DNA from: Sphaerochaetaceae bacterium
Lineage (GTDB): Bacteria; Spirochaetota; Spirochaetia; Sphaerochaetales; Sphaerochaetaceae
Reading direction: 5' to 3'
DNA length: 64,000 nucleotides
NCBI GenBank assembly: GCA_028532765.1
Contig: JAQQAR010000026.1
Span: forward strand, 38,971 to 102,970
This document shows positions 8,302 to 14,908 of the stretch, piece by piece. Each line of letters opens with the position of its first letter. Within the stretch, counting starts at the first letter, position 1. Below the pieces are notes generated by a model, which saw nothing but the letters and a program-made list of their open reading frames with translations, searched no databases and had not been told where the DNA came from. A program made the translations under genes and the position numbers.

Positions 8302-8727
8302 CTATCCCTCCAGTTTGCTTAAGTTCCCATTTGTATCATAAAAGCCAATTCCCCATGAGGTGAGCATTGTCCCGATTGTTCTTAACTGCAAGGCATTGCA
8401 TTGGACAATTCTCCAGACCAATTCCTTTAGTGTCCGATTTGAAGAGAGAATCTCGAACAGCGAGTCAGGACTATATGCTGGTTCACGTTCAACTACAGGA
8501 GAGTGATTACTATTCCCACTGATCAATTCCTCAATCGTGATGCCTAACCCCTTCGACAATTTGTAAGTTGTAAGGACATTGGGGAATCCTCCGCGCATCT
8601 TCGAGGAAATTATTGATTCGTAATTGATGTTCTGTTCTGTACAGACATCTTTCAATGTTGCAGATCTTCTCAATACTGCAAGCTCCACCCTATGCCAAAA
8701 TCCCACCGCTTCTTTCTTTGTTTTCAT
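8302..8727 (-). CDS. XRE-type phage repressor candidate
   Basis: 141 residues. The N-terminal half is helical and fits a Cro/CI helix-turn-helix (LKDVCTEQNINYESIISSK...LSKGLGITIEELISG, about residues 24-70). The C-terminal half is unrecognised and short for a self-cleaving LexA-type domain, and I see no Ser-Lys protease motif. It is the only early gene transcribed leftward and diverges from the early operon, which is the usual place of the lysogeny repressor. GGAG lies very close to the ATG. How it would be inactivated on induction is unclear. Confidence 0.7.
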   Translation of the reverse strand: MKTKKEAVGFWHRVELAVLRRSATLKDVCTEQNINYESIISSKMRGGFPNVLTTYKLSKGLGITIEELISGNSNHSPVVEREPAYSPDSLFEILSSNRTLKELVWRIVQCNALQLRTIGTMLTSWGIGFYDTNGNLSKLEG

Positions 8728-8744
8728 ATCTCCATTCTACACTG

Positions 8745-8822
8745 AACCTTATATTTGTCTACCCAAGAAGTACCATAAAAATGGAATTTTTTATTGACAA
8801 CCTTATAAATATCGGGTAGGTT
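8745..8822. promoter_or_regulatory. Divergent early/lysogeny promoter region
   Basis: Minus strand: TTGTCA (8795-8800), 17-bp spacer, TATGGT (8772-8777), reading into the repressor. Plus strand: TTGACA (8794-8799), whose -10 would be the poor TAGGTT at 8817-8822. AACCTTATA is repeated at 8745 and 8799, with CTACCC (8759-8764) and GGGTAG (8814-8819) in inverted order nearby; these are candidate operators. The two -35 boxes overlap, as in a genetic switch. Confidence 0.5.
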
Positions 8823-8828
8823 AGTGGC

Positions 8829-9008
8829 ATGAATCAGTCAAAACCCGATAAAACTAAGGTTGGGCACATAATTGTCAGCCGATTCTCTTCAGCAGAGAAA
8901 GAGGCAATCAGAAAGGCTGTAACCAAAGCCCAAGTACGTAGACCAGTATTTTACCATGATGCAATCGTGGTGTTCGCAACGCTTCTAAACAAGGAGGAGA
9001 AAACATGA
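8829..9008 (+). CDS. Small early phage protein, Cro position
   Basis: 59 codons starting MNQSKPDKTKVGHIIVSR and ending LLNKEEKT. Its stop overlaps the next ATG as ATGA, which supports real coupled translation. Basic and charged, with no recognised fold; a small DNA-binding protein would fit the position opposite the repressor. If the weak plus-strand -10 is real, the transcript would begin at or next to the ATG. No ribosome-binding site is visible. Confidence 0.55.
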   Translation: MNQSKPDKTKVGHIIVSRFSSAEKEAIRKAVTKAQVRRPVFYHDAIVVFATLLNKEEKT

Positions 9009-9202
9009 TCCTTCTAACCCCAAAGCAAACTGCCGAATACTTGCAGCTCTCCGAGATCCAGGTGCGACGTCTCCTTGCCGCCAATAAGATCCCCCACTTC
9101 AAGATCGGTAGGGTGAATCGGGTAAACCAGGAGGAGCTTGATGCATGGTTGATGAAACGAGCACGGCAAGAAGCCGTTGGATCTTTTAAACAGAAAAGGT
9201 AA
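9005..9202 (+). CDS. Excisionase-family helix-turn-helix protein
   Basis: 65 residues with the winged-helix pattern of the excisionase/MerR-like family: LTPKQTAEYLQLSEIQVRRL (helix-turn-helix), then IPHFKIGRVNRVNQEELDAWL. Such proteins direct excision with the phage integrase or act as early regulators. AAGGAGGAG precedes the ATG. It overlaps the upstream small gene. Confidence 0.75.
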   Translation: MILLTPKQTAEYLQLSEIQVRRLLAANKIPHFKIGRVNRVNQEELDAWLMKRARQEAVGSFKQKR

Positions 9203-9217
9203 TACCACCACCACTCC

Positions 9218-9303
9218 TGCCGATGAGTCGATCGGCATCAAAGGGCGAGGTTGTCTTTGACCTTCATTGACCGCGTGGCTCACGGGAGACCCGATAGAAG
9301 CTG
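9218..9303 (+). ncRNA. Hairpin-rich 5' part of a structured non-coding region
   Basis: TGCCGAT and ATCGGCA form a perfect 7-bp stem with a 6-nt loop (9218-9237), and CGTG-GCT-CACG forms a second near 9275. There is no credible protein-coding frame between 9203 and 9772. This stretch leads into three tRNA-like elements. Further stems lie at 9358-9369 (CCCC/GGGG) and 9388-9401 (GCCG/CGGC). Whether it is one transcript is unknown. Confidence 0.45.
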
Positions 9304-9353
9304 TTGGGTGAAAGGGAATGGCTTCCCCGTGGTTCGATTCCACGGCACCCAAT
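9304..9353 (+). ncRNA. tRNA-like element 1: acceptor and T arm only
   Basis: TTGGGTG (9304-9310) pairs with CACCCAA (9346-9352). A canonical T arm, CGTGG-TTCGATT-CCACG, lies inside (9328-9344). The only thing between the acceptor strand and the T arm is a small hairpin (GGAA-TGGC-TTCC), so there is no D arm and no anticodon arm. At about 50 nt it cannot be an ordinary tRNA; it resembles a tRNA minihelix or a badly deleted tRNA. Confidence 0.5.
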
Positions 9354-9431
9354 ACCTGCCCCGTATGGGGAGGACACCCAAAGACAGCCGGAAAGACGGC
9401 AGAAAATTAATTCACAATCTGTTTCTGGAAT

Positions 9432-9460
9432 CTTCTCGATAGACGTTGTCTGTCGAGAAG
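9432..9460 (+). ncRNA. 13-bp hairpin directly before tRNA-like element 2
   Basis: CTTCTCGA-T-AGAC, a GTT loop, GTCT-G-TCGAGAAG: 12 Watson-Crick pairs plus one T-G pair. It ends 3 nt before the acceptor strand of the next element. It has no T-run, so it is not a standard terminator; it may be a processing or structural element. Confidence 0.5.
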
Positions 9461-9463
9461 GCT

Positions 9464-9567
9464 TGGGACTATCCGGTACGGGACCCGGTAACGGATTACA
9501 TATGAGGGAGAGAAGGTCTGGACAGACCAACCGTTCGCCCTGTGGGTTCGAGTCCCACAAGTCCCAA
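9464..9567 (+). ncRNA. tRNA-like element 2: cloverleaf with 36-nt anticodon loop
   Basis: TGGGACT (9464-9470) pairs with AGTCCCA (9560-9566), leaving A as discriminator. A D-like arm follows (CCGG, 8-nt loop TACGGGAC, CCGG; 9473-9488). An anticodon-position stem AACGG/CCGTT (9490-9494, 9531-9535) encloses 36 nt instead of 7, and that insert holds its own hairpin GGTCT-GGAC-AGACC. The T arm is GTGGG-TTCGAGT-CCCAC (9542-9558). Everything except the anticodon loop fits a tRNA. No CCA is encoded, and no anticodon can be assigned. Confidence 0.55.
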
Positions 9568-9623
9568 TAATCGCATCCTGCCTTTTCGGAGGAGGAAGGG
9601 TATTGCCCACCATAGAAGGGCTC

Positions 9624-9747
9624 GGGACCGTGGCGCAGGAACGCTGGGGATGCACGGTAGACAAGGATTAACGGAGGTGACCGGTTGAGCCCGCTAGCAA
9701 CTGTCGTATCCGTCACTGATGCAGGGTTCGAATCCCTGCCGGTCCCA
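9624..9747 (+). ncRNA. tRNA-like element 3: long central arm
   Basis: GGGACCG (9624-9630) pairs with CGGTCCC (9740-9746), with A next. A D-like arm GGCG-CAGGAA-CGCT (9632-9645) and a canonical T arm CAGGG-TTCGAAT-CCCTG (9722-9738) are present. Between them lie about 75 nt, where ACGGA/TCCGT or GTGAC/GTCAC can pair to give one long arm in place of the anticodon arm. At 124 nt it is too long for a normal class I or II tRNA. Confidence 0.5.
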
Positions 9748-9772
9748 ACCAAATTTTTAGGAGGCATCAAGA

Positions 9773-10135
9773 ATGCAAGACAAAAGTGACGTGATGATGC
9801 AGGAGCTCTTCGGGACGATTGCATCAAAGGCTGTCGAAATCTATCAGCAGTCGACACGGGAGAAGCTGGAGAATGAAGACGACTCCAGAATGGAAATCGA
9901 ACTTCTCATGCAACAGGTTGAGGACAAGGATGAGGAAATCTCATCTCTGAACAGGAAAATCTCAGAGTTGCAGGGAGTGATTGAAAGGCATGAGAGTGAG
10001 ACCGATGGCCTGAAGTCGGAAATCAAGGAGCTCCGAATCTTGAGGGACCAATATCGTGGTTGGTGGCTGGAAGAAGTAACGGAAAAAAACACAAGGCCGG
10101 ACGCGGCAACGTCCGACCAGGAGGCATCCAAATGA
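9773..10135 (+). CDS. Coiled-coil early phage protein, unknown function
   Basis: 120 residues, highly charged, with a predicted long coiled coil at about residues 30-95 (heptads around LLMQQVEDKDEEISSLNRKI). No catalytic motif. AGGAGG precedes the ATG, and the stop overlaps the start of the Sak4-like gene (ATGA), so the two are probably made together. It may be an accessory to the recombination ATPase. Confidence 0.8.
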   Translation: MQDKSDVMMQELFGTIASKAVEIYQQSTREKLENEDDSRMEIELLMQQVEDKDEEISSLNRKISELQGVIERHESETDGLKSEIKELRILRDQYRGWWLEEVTEKNTRPDAATSDQEASK

Positions 10136-10830
10136 CTATTGAAAAAACCAAATCAATCAAGGCCGAGGACAACCTCGTGATCATTGTATATGGGAAGGGT
10201 GGTGTCGGCAAGACCACCTTTGCCGCTTCATCACCGAGACCTCTCATCCTCGATTTCGAGAATGGGACGAAGTATCTGGGTACCCGTGGATTCGATGTTG
10301 ATGTAATCAGGATGAAGAAATGGCTTACCGGGAAGGACAAAACCGACTTGGTAGAGATCATTGCCGATCATGAGACCATTGTCATCGACCCACTTGGGGA
10401 GGCAATGGAAAAGCTCATTGATTCCCCTGAGATAAAGGGGGTGAAATACCGTACTGGTGATGGAGGCCTCACTATGGCCGGTTGGGGAGAGGTGAAGAAG
10501 CAAATGCGCTCCTTCATCAAGTTCCTCCGTGATACCGGGAAGAATGTGATCATCGTAAGCCACGTGAGTGAGATACAGACAGAGCAGGGCCTTGAGCACA
10601 GGATACAGGTTGCTACCAAGCTGTCCGATGAGATTCCCAACATGGTTGATGTCATTGCATACATGGGGGTCATTCGGAACGACAACGAGATCAAGCGGGT
10701 ACTGTACATCCCCCAGCAGGGTGGTGGCTTTGATTCCAAGGACAGGACAGGCAGGTTCCCCCAGACAATCCACATCGGGGAACAGACTGGATGGTCCGAT
10801 TTCATCTCTTCCATGAAGGAGGTGAAGTGA
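10132..10830 (+). CDS. Sak4-like recombination ATPase
   Basis: 232 residues. Walker A GKGGVGKTT is near residue 22 and a Walker B-like strand (HETIVIDPLGEAM) near residue 85; VIIVSHV follows. The size and layout fit phage Sak4-type RecA-fold single-strand annealing ATPases, which work with SSB in recombination-dependent replication. The ATG at 10132 has AGGAGG ahead and overlaps the previous stop. A nuclease, resolvase, SSB and NinG follow, which supports a recombination role. Confidence 0.8.
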   Translation: MTIEKTKSIKAEDNLVIIVYGKGGVGKTTFAASSPRPLILDFENGTKYLGTRGFDVDVIRMKKWLTGKDKTDLVEIIADHETIVIDPLGEAMEKLIDSPEIKGVKYRTGDGGLTMAGWGEVKKQMRSFIKFLRDTGKNVIIVSHVSEIQTEQGLEHRIQVATKLSDEIPNMVDVIAYMGVIRNDNEIKRVLYIPQQGGGFDSKDRTGRFPQTIHIGEQTGWSDFISSMKEVK

Positions 10831-11579
10831 TGGCATACGAACTCAATGGGGTGGAGTACCCCAGCGTAACGACAATCACAGGGATTCTCGACAAGCCTGC
10901 CTTGTTGGGATGGGCAAGCAATTGTGCCGTGGACTTCATCAAGGAACGGTTGGATGACATCAAGGACCCCACGGATGTCCACAAGGGTGAAGACATCCTT
11001 GAGCAAGCAAGAAAGGCTTACACAATCAAGCGGGATTCAGCTGCTGATGCAGGGACCCAGTGCCACCATGCCATACAGATGTACATCGAGGGTCATGACC
11101 CATATCCATCGCTCAAATGCAAGGAGGCGAGAAACGGTTTTGAGGCTTTCCTTGCATGGGAGAAGATGAACCATGTGGAATGGCTCCAGAGCGAGGTGGC
11201 CGTATTCTCTGAGGCACACGGGTATGCGGGCAGATTCGATGCCATAGCGATGGTAAATGGCCATCGATACCTGATTGACTTCAAGACATCCAAGGGCGTC
11301 TGGGATGAGCATAGATACCAGATCTGTGCCTACCGACAGGCATACAACGAGATGCTTGAGGAAGGGCAGGAGCCTATCGAGCATCTTGCAGTCCTGCATC
11401 TGGACAAGATCTCCGGAGAACCATCTTTCATCCCTGTAATGAAGAATATTGAGCGGTATACGAACCTGTTCAACACCCTCTGCATGGTTTATTACCTGCT
11501 GAAGGATAGACGCCTCAAGAACAATCCATTTGTGGCCTTGGCAAAAGGTGAGCCAACAAAAATGGAGGTACCGTTTTGA
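10830..11579 (+). CDS. PD-(D/E)XK phage exonuclease (Cas4/RecB-like)
   Basis: 249 residues. The nuclease core is visible at about residues 130-175: GYAGRFDAIA, then YLIDFKTSKG, then YQICAYRQAY, the D...(E/D)xK and QhxxY pattern of RecB/Cas4-like nucleases. It would resect DNA ends to give the single strands used by the annealing ATPase. The ATG shares its A with the upstream TGA and follows AAGGAGGTGA. The pairing with a Sak4-like ATPase is common in phages. Confidence 0.85.
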   Translation: MAYELNGVEYPSVTTITGILDKPALLGWASNCAVDFIKERLDDIKDPTDVHKGEDILEQARKAYTIKRDSAADAGTQCHHAIQMYIEGHDPYPSLKCKEARNGFEAFLAWEKMNHVEWLQSEVAVFSEAHGYAGRFDAIAMVNGHRYLIDFKTSKGVWDEHRYQICAYRQAYNEMLEEGQEPIEHLAVLHLDKISGEPSFIPVMKNIERYTNLFNTLCMVYYLLKDRRLKNNPFVALAKGEPTKMEVPF

Positions 11580-12016
11580 AGGTTGAATGGACAGCGGACA
11601 GATCCACCTTGGCGCTTCTGGTGCCAAGGAGGTTCAGGGAGGCCATCCACAAGATTTATGACATTGCTGACCGAAGGGACAATGGCTACATCAACATCAC
11701 AATCAGCAATGTCCATAAGCCACGGTCCACTGGGTGGAAATCCCAGAACCATGCCATCAACGGGTACATCCAATTGATTGCCACCGAGACCGGGGAAGAT
11801 TTCGGGGTCATCAAGATGTATTGCAAACGACGTGCACTGGCCAGGGGGTACCCGCTCATGGAAAGGGAAGGGAAGCTGGTGTATTCGAAGGTAACCGGTG
11901 AAGTGCTTCCAGAAAGTGAGGCCAACCTCTCCACCGTGGAAGCAGGATACCTCATCGACGAGATCCAGCAACTTGCAAGTGAGTTGGGAATCAATCTGGG
12001 GGATGACCATGCATAA
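11576..12016 (+). CDS. Early phage protein in recombination cluster
   Basis: 146 residues from a TTG that overlaps the upstream stop (TTGA), with GGAGGT 6 nt ahead. The central part, KSQNHAINGYIQLIATETG, recalls the SQN segment of NinB/Orf-type recombination mediators, but this is weak and I would not name it. Placed between the exonuclease and the resolvase genes. Function unknown. Confidence 0.75.
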   Translation: MKVEWTADRSTLALLVPRRFREAIHKIYDIADRRDNGYINITISNVHKPRSTGWKSQNHAINGYIQLIATETGEDFGVIKMYCKRRALARGYPLMEREGKLVYSKVTGEVLPESEANLSTVEAGYLIDEIQQLASELGINLGDDHA

Positions 12017-12503
12017 TCTGATTGCCATCGACCCGGGTCCAAGGATGAGCGGGGTGTGTGTCATCGACTCTGATTCATACATACCAATCATTGCCAGGAA
12101 AATTGAGAATCCCTCTGTCTATGAGACCGTAGCCCCTTTAGCTGGGGGAAGCAATGTAGTCATTGAGATGGTTGCCCACTATGGGACCGGGATGCCAGCT
12201 GGCAGGGATGTCTTCGATACCTGTGTTTGGATAGGGCGTTTTTACGAGATCTTTGCCGGTAGGGGGTCCACTGTGACCACGCTCCCGAGAAAGACAGTGA
12301 AGATGCATTTATGCGGAAGCATGAGAGCAAAGGATTCAAACATACGTCAATCTCTCGTAGATCGTTTTGCTCCGGGTGAAAGGAACTATGGGAAGGGAAC
12401 AAAGGCGAAACCAGGATTCTTCTATGGGTTCGCCGCAGATGCGTGGCAGGCCTATGCGTTGGGTGTCACGTATCTGGATATAAGGAGAGACAAGGATGAA
12501 TGA
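12009..12503 (+). CDS. RuvC-like Holliday junction resolvase
   Basis: 164 residues with an RNase H-like fold. LIAIDPGPRMSG at the N-terminus gives the first catalytic Asp, VVIEMVAHYG the Glu and DAWQAYALGV the late Asp. Phage RuvC-like resolvases cut branched recombination and replication intermediates before packaging. The ATG at 12009 follows GGGGGA and overlaps the upstream gene by 8 bp; an in-frame ATG at 12003 is possible. Confidence 0.85.
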   Translation: MHNLIAIDPGPRMSGVCVIDSDSYIPIIARKIENPSVYETVAPLAGGSNVVIEMVAHYGTGMPAGRDVFDTCVWIGRFYEIFAGRGSTVTTLPRKTVKMHLCGSMRAKDSNIRQSLVDRFAPGERNYGKGTKAKPGFFYGFAADAWQAYALGVTYLDIRRDKDE

Positions 12504-13011
12504 TCTTAACAATGTTGTCCTTACCGGTCGCGTGACCCGCGACGTGGAACTGAAATATACGACAAACGGTTCAGCAGTTGCCAATTTTTCCATTGCAGTC
12601 AATGAGGGAGTGAAACAACCAAACGGGCAATGGGAAGACAAAGGGAATTTCTTTGATGTAAGCCTCTGGGGAAAGTCAGCAGAAACGCTTACAAGGTTTC
12701 TCACAAAGGGAAAGAGAATCACTGTACAAGGCAGACTCCGCCAGCAGACATGGCAGGACCAAGAGGGGCGGAGCAGGAGCAAGGTGATTGTCAATGCACA
12801 ATTTGTTCAATTGCTCTCACCGATAGAAGGGAGAGAGTCCCAAGGATCTGACAGGAGACCCACTAATGAGGATCCCCCCAGAAGGCGACATGCATCTCCC
12901 CCGAAGGGAGGTCCCCAATCGGCGGCCGCGATGTATGCATCATCCATAGACCCGGAAGAGGATGCAGGGATGATGGGCCCTGAATTCTTCGGTGGTGACA
13001 TACCGTTCTAA
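12496..13011 (+). CDS. ssb: Single-stranded DNA-binding protein
   Basis: 171 residues. The OB fold covers about residues 1-108 (NNVVLTGRVTRDVELKYT...FFDVSLWGKSAE...ITVQGRLRQQ), followed by a disordered Pro/Gly/Ser linker and the acidic tip ending DIPF, which binds partner proteins. It would coat single strands for the Sak4-like ATPase and the replisome. AAGGAG precedes the start, which overlaps the resolvase gene. Confidence 0.95.
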   Translation: MNDLNNVVLTGRVTRDVELKYTTNGSAVANFSIAVNEGVKQPNGQWEDKGNFFDVSLWGKSAETLTRFLTKGKRITVQGRLRQQTWQDQEGRSRSKVIVNAQFVQLLSPIEGRESQGSDRRPTNEDPPRRRHASPPKGGPQSAAAMYASSIDPEEDAGMMGPEFFGGDIPF

Positions 13012-13022
13012 AGGGGGGAGGC

Positions 13023-13406
13023 ATGAATTATCGAAACAAGGCAATCTCAGCCTTCTGCAAGCTCCGTAGGCTCCAGGAGGCAGATTACAACGGTATGGTC
13101 AGATGCGTAACGTGTGGTCGTCCTGTGAAGTGGAACGAGTGTGACGGAGGGCATTTCATTGACCGCCGTCATAGGGGAACGGAGATCGAACCGGACAATG
13201 TATGGCCGCAATGTGTCGTCTGCAATCGATTTCTCTCCGGGGATAAGGAAATGTACCGCGAAGTGCTGGACAACCGTCTAGGCAAGGAACGTGTGGAGCA
13301 GCTGGAAGCGATGGCAGAGGGAGATCATATCCACAAGGATTATGAGTCGCTCTACAAGAGCTTTTTGTCACAGATCAGGCGAATACGGAAGTTGAAGGGG
13401 CTATAG
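13023..13406 (+). CDS. NinG/Rap-type recombination nuclease
   Basis: 127 residues with paired cysteines CVTCG and CVVCN around a GGHFIDRRHRG segment, an HNH-like zinc-finger nuclease arrangement seen in lambda NinG (Rap), which acts on recombination intermediates. GGGGGGAGG lies just before the ATG. It completes the recombination block. Confidence 0.85.
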   Translation: MNYRNKAISAFCKLRRLQEADYNGMVRCVTCGRPVKWNECDGGHFIDRRHRGTEIEPDNVWPQCVVCNRFLSGDKEMYREVLDNRLGKERVEQLEAMAEGDHIHKDYESLYKSFLSQIRRIRKLKGL

Positions 13407-13408
13407 AT

Positions 13409-14341
13409 ATGTCAAAAAAACATATGCGATATCTATCCCTTTTCAGTGGGATTGAAGCCGCTACTGTGGCATGGGAACCACTCGGATGGGAACCTGTGGC
13501 GTTTGCAGAAATTGATGAGTTCCCGAAGGCAGTTCTTGCCCATCACTATCCGAACATTCCTGATTTAGGGGATGTGACCAAAATCACCGAGGAACAGATA
13601 AAGGCCCTTGGTCCGATAGATCTTGTGGTAGGGGGGTCCCCCTGCCAAGACCTTTCCATTGCAGGGAAACGTACCGGTTTGAGGGACAAGGATGGGTCGG
13701 TTACCCGAAGCGGGTTATTCGACGAACAGATGAGGATATTTGAGACAGCAAGGAAGAATAATGGATGCAGATACTTACTCTGGGAGAATGTCCCAGGAGC
13801 CTTCAGTTCAAACAAAGGGCATGACTTTGCCTATGTTATTGACTCTATGGTCGGCGGGGATATTCAGGTCCCCGAAGGGGGATGGAAGAACAGTGGAATC
13901 GGCATTTCGCTTGATGGGAGCAGATGTGTCGAATGGCGCGTGTTGGACGCACAATACTTCGGAGTGCCCCAAAGACGCAGAAGAATCTTCGCTCTCCTCG
14001 ATACTGGAGCATGGTGGAGTAGAGAACCGATTCTATTTGAGCGAGAAAGCCTGCAGGGGAATCCTCCGACGGGCACGTGGACGGAAGAGGAAGCTTCCCC
14101 CGGAGCTGGAAGGAGCACTGATTGCGAAATTATCATCTACGAAAACCATGCAAATGACAGCCGGGTTACCAGATGTGAAGATGGTATAGCCCCTACCTTG
14201 AGCAGTCGCATGGGGACCGGGGGGGGGAATGTCCCACTGGTGATGGCTTCCGGACAGGCAAATGCCGAGATCCTCAAGGACCAATGCCCCACACTCAATT
14301 GCACAGATGAACAGCCAATTTATTGCGGGGTGGAACCATGA
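13409..14341 (+). CDS. DNA cytosine-C5 methyltransferase, N-terminal part of a split enzyme
   Basis: 310 residues with C5 motif I (YLSLFSGIEAATVAWE), motif IV (VVGGSPCQDLSIAGKR, catalytic Cys), motif VI (LLWENVPG) and motif VIII (QRRRRIFAL), then a likely target-recognition region. Motifs IX and X are absent; they lie in the next frame. The stop overlaps the next ATG (ATGA). Probable role: methylation of phage DNA against host restriction. A run of nine G lies at 14219-14227 in the recognition region. Confidence 0.85.
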   Translation: MSKKHMRYLSLFSGIEAATVAWEPLGWEPVAFAEIDEFPKAVLAHHYPNIPDLGDVTKITEEQIKALGPIDLVVGGSPCQDLSIAGKRTGLRDKDGSVTRSGLFDEQMRIFETARKNNGCRYLLWENVPGAFSSNKGHDFAYVIDSMVGGDIQVPEGGWKNSGIGISLDGSRCVEWRVLDAQYFGVPQRRRRIFALLDTGAWWSREPILFERESLQGNPPTGTWTEEEASPGAGRSTDCEIIIYENHANDSRVTRCEDGIAPTLSSRMGTGGGNVPLVMASGQANAEILKDQCPTLNCTDEQPIYCGVEP

Positions 14342-14604
14342 ACATAGTAAGGAGGTTAACCCCAAAGGAGTGTGAGAGGCTCCAAGGCTTCCCAGATGGC
14401 TACACAAACATCGCATGGAGAGGCAAGGATACATCACCCGACGGAAGACGATACAAGGCTCTTGGGAACAGCATGGCTGTACCTGTGATGCGATGGATAG
14501 GAAGGCGTATACAGGATTCCTCTCTTGTTGAGAGAAACGAGCAGGACATAGAGAGAGTGCTGTATGTGTCTCCTGGGGACGAGGACCAGATTTCTCTGTT
14601 TTAA
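14338..14604 (+). CDS. DNA cytosine-C5 methyltransferase, C-terminal part of a split enzyme
   Basis: 88 residues from the ATG at 14338. It opens with RRLTPKECERLQGFPDGYT (motif IX) and has ALGNSMAVPVMRWIG (motif X), the C-terminal core of C5 methyltransferases. An AAGGAGG-like stretch lies inside the gene and is not ahead of it, so translation probably depends on coupling to the upstream stop. M.AquI is a known two-chain methyltransferase split in a similar place. A recent frameshift is the alternative. Confidence 0.8.
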   Translation: MNIVRRLTPKECERLQGFPDGYTNIAWRGKDTSPDGRRYKALGNSMAVPVMRWIGRRIQDSSLVERNEQDIERVLYVSPGDEDQISLF

Positions 14605-14608
14605 GGGT

Positions 14609-14908
14609 ATGTCAATTATGGATAAGAGAGAAAAAATGACCATAAAACAAGCAGTTATCAATGTGTGCAATGCAATGTATCCGGGAGAAAAGATACTTGG
14701 ATACGAATTATACGAGAGGGTTCTCGCTGAGTTGTGGCGCTCGGGGAACTTCAACAGACCGTTGAGTGATACCGTGTTGAGACGATTCAGGGAGGTACGG
14801 GACCTGTGTGGGATGGAGAGCCACCCATCAATCAGCGAGTACACAAAAAAAATTCAGTCGGAGGAACAAGATGGCAAAAAGACGTATGTTCAGTATGGAC
14901 ATCATTGA
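14609..14908 (+). CDS. Hypothetical early phage protein
   Basis: 99 residues, starting MSIMDKREKMTIKQAVINVC. A winged-helix-like pattern may be present (GYELYERVLAELW...LSDTVLRRFREVRD). The ATG has AAGGG 3 nt ahead; a second ATG at 14618 is possible. It overlaps the replisome-organiser start. No function assigned. Confidence 0.65.
   Translation: MSIMDKREKMTIKQAVINVCNAMYPGEKILGYELYERVLAELWRSGNFNRPLSDTVLRRFREVRDLCGMESHPSISEYTKKIQSEEQDGKKTYVQYGHH

Noticed and set aside
9264..9857. Long minus-strand open frame of about 197 codons
   Set aside because: Its translation has the repeated WDSNP/RDSNP pattern typical of reading tRNA T arms backwards, it runs into the coiled-coil gene, and it has no ribosome-binding site. 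The region is better explained as RNA.
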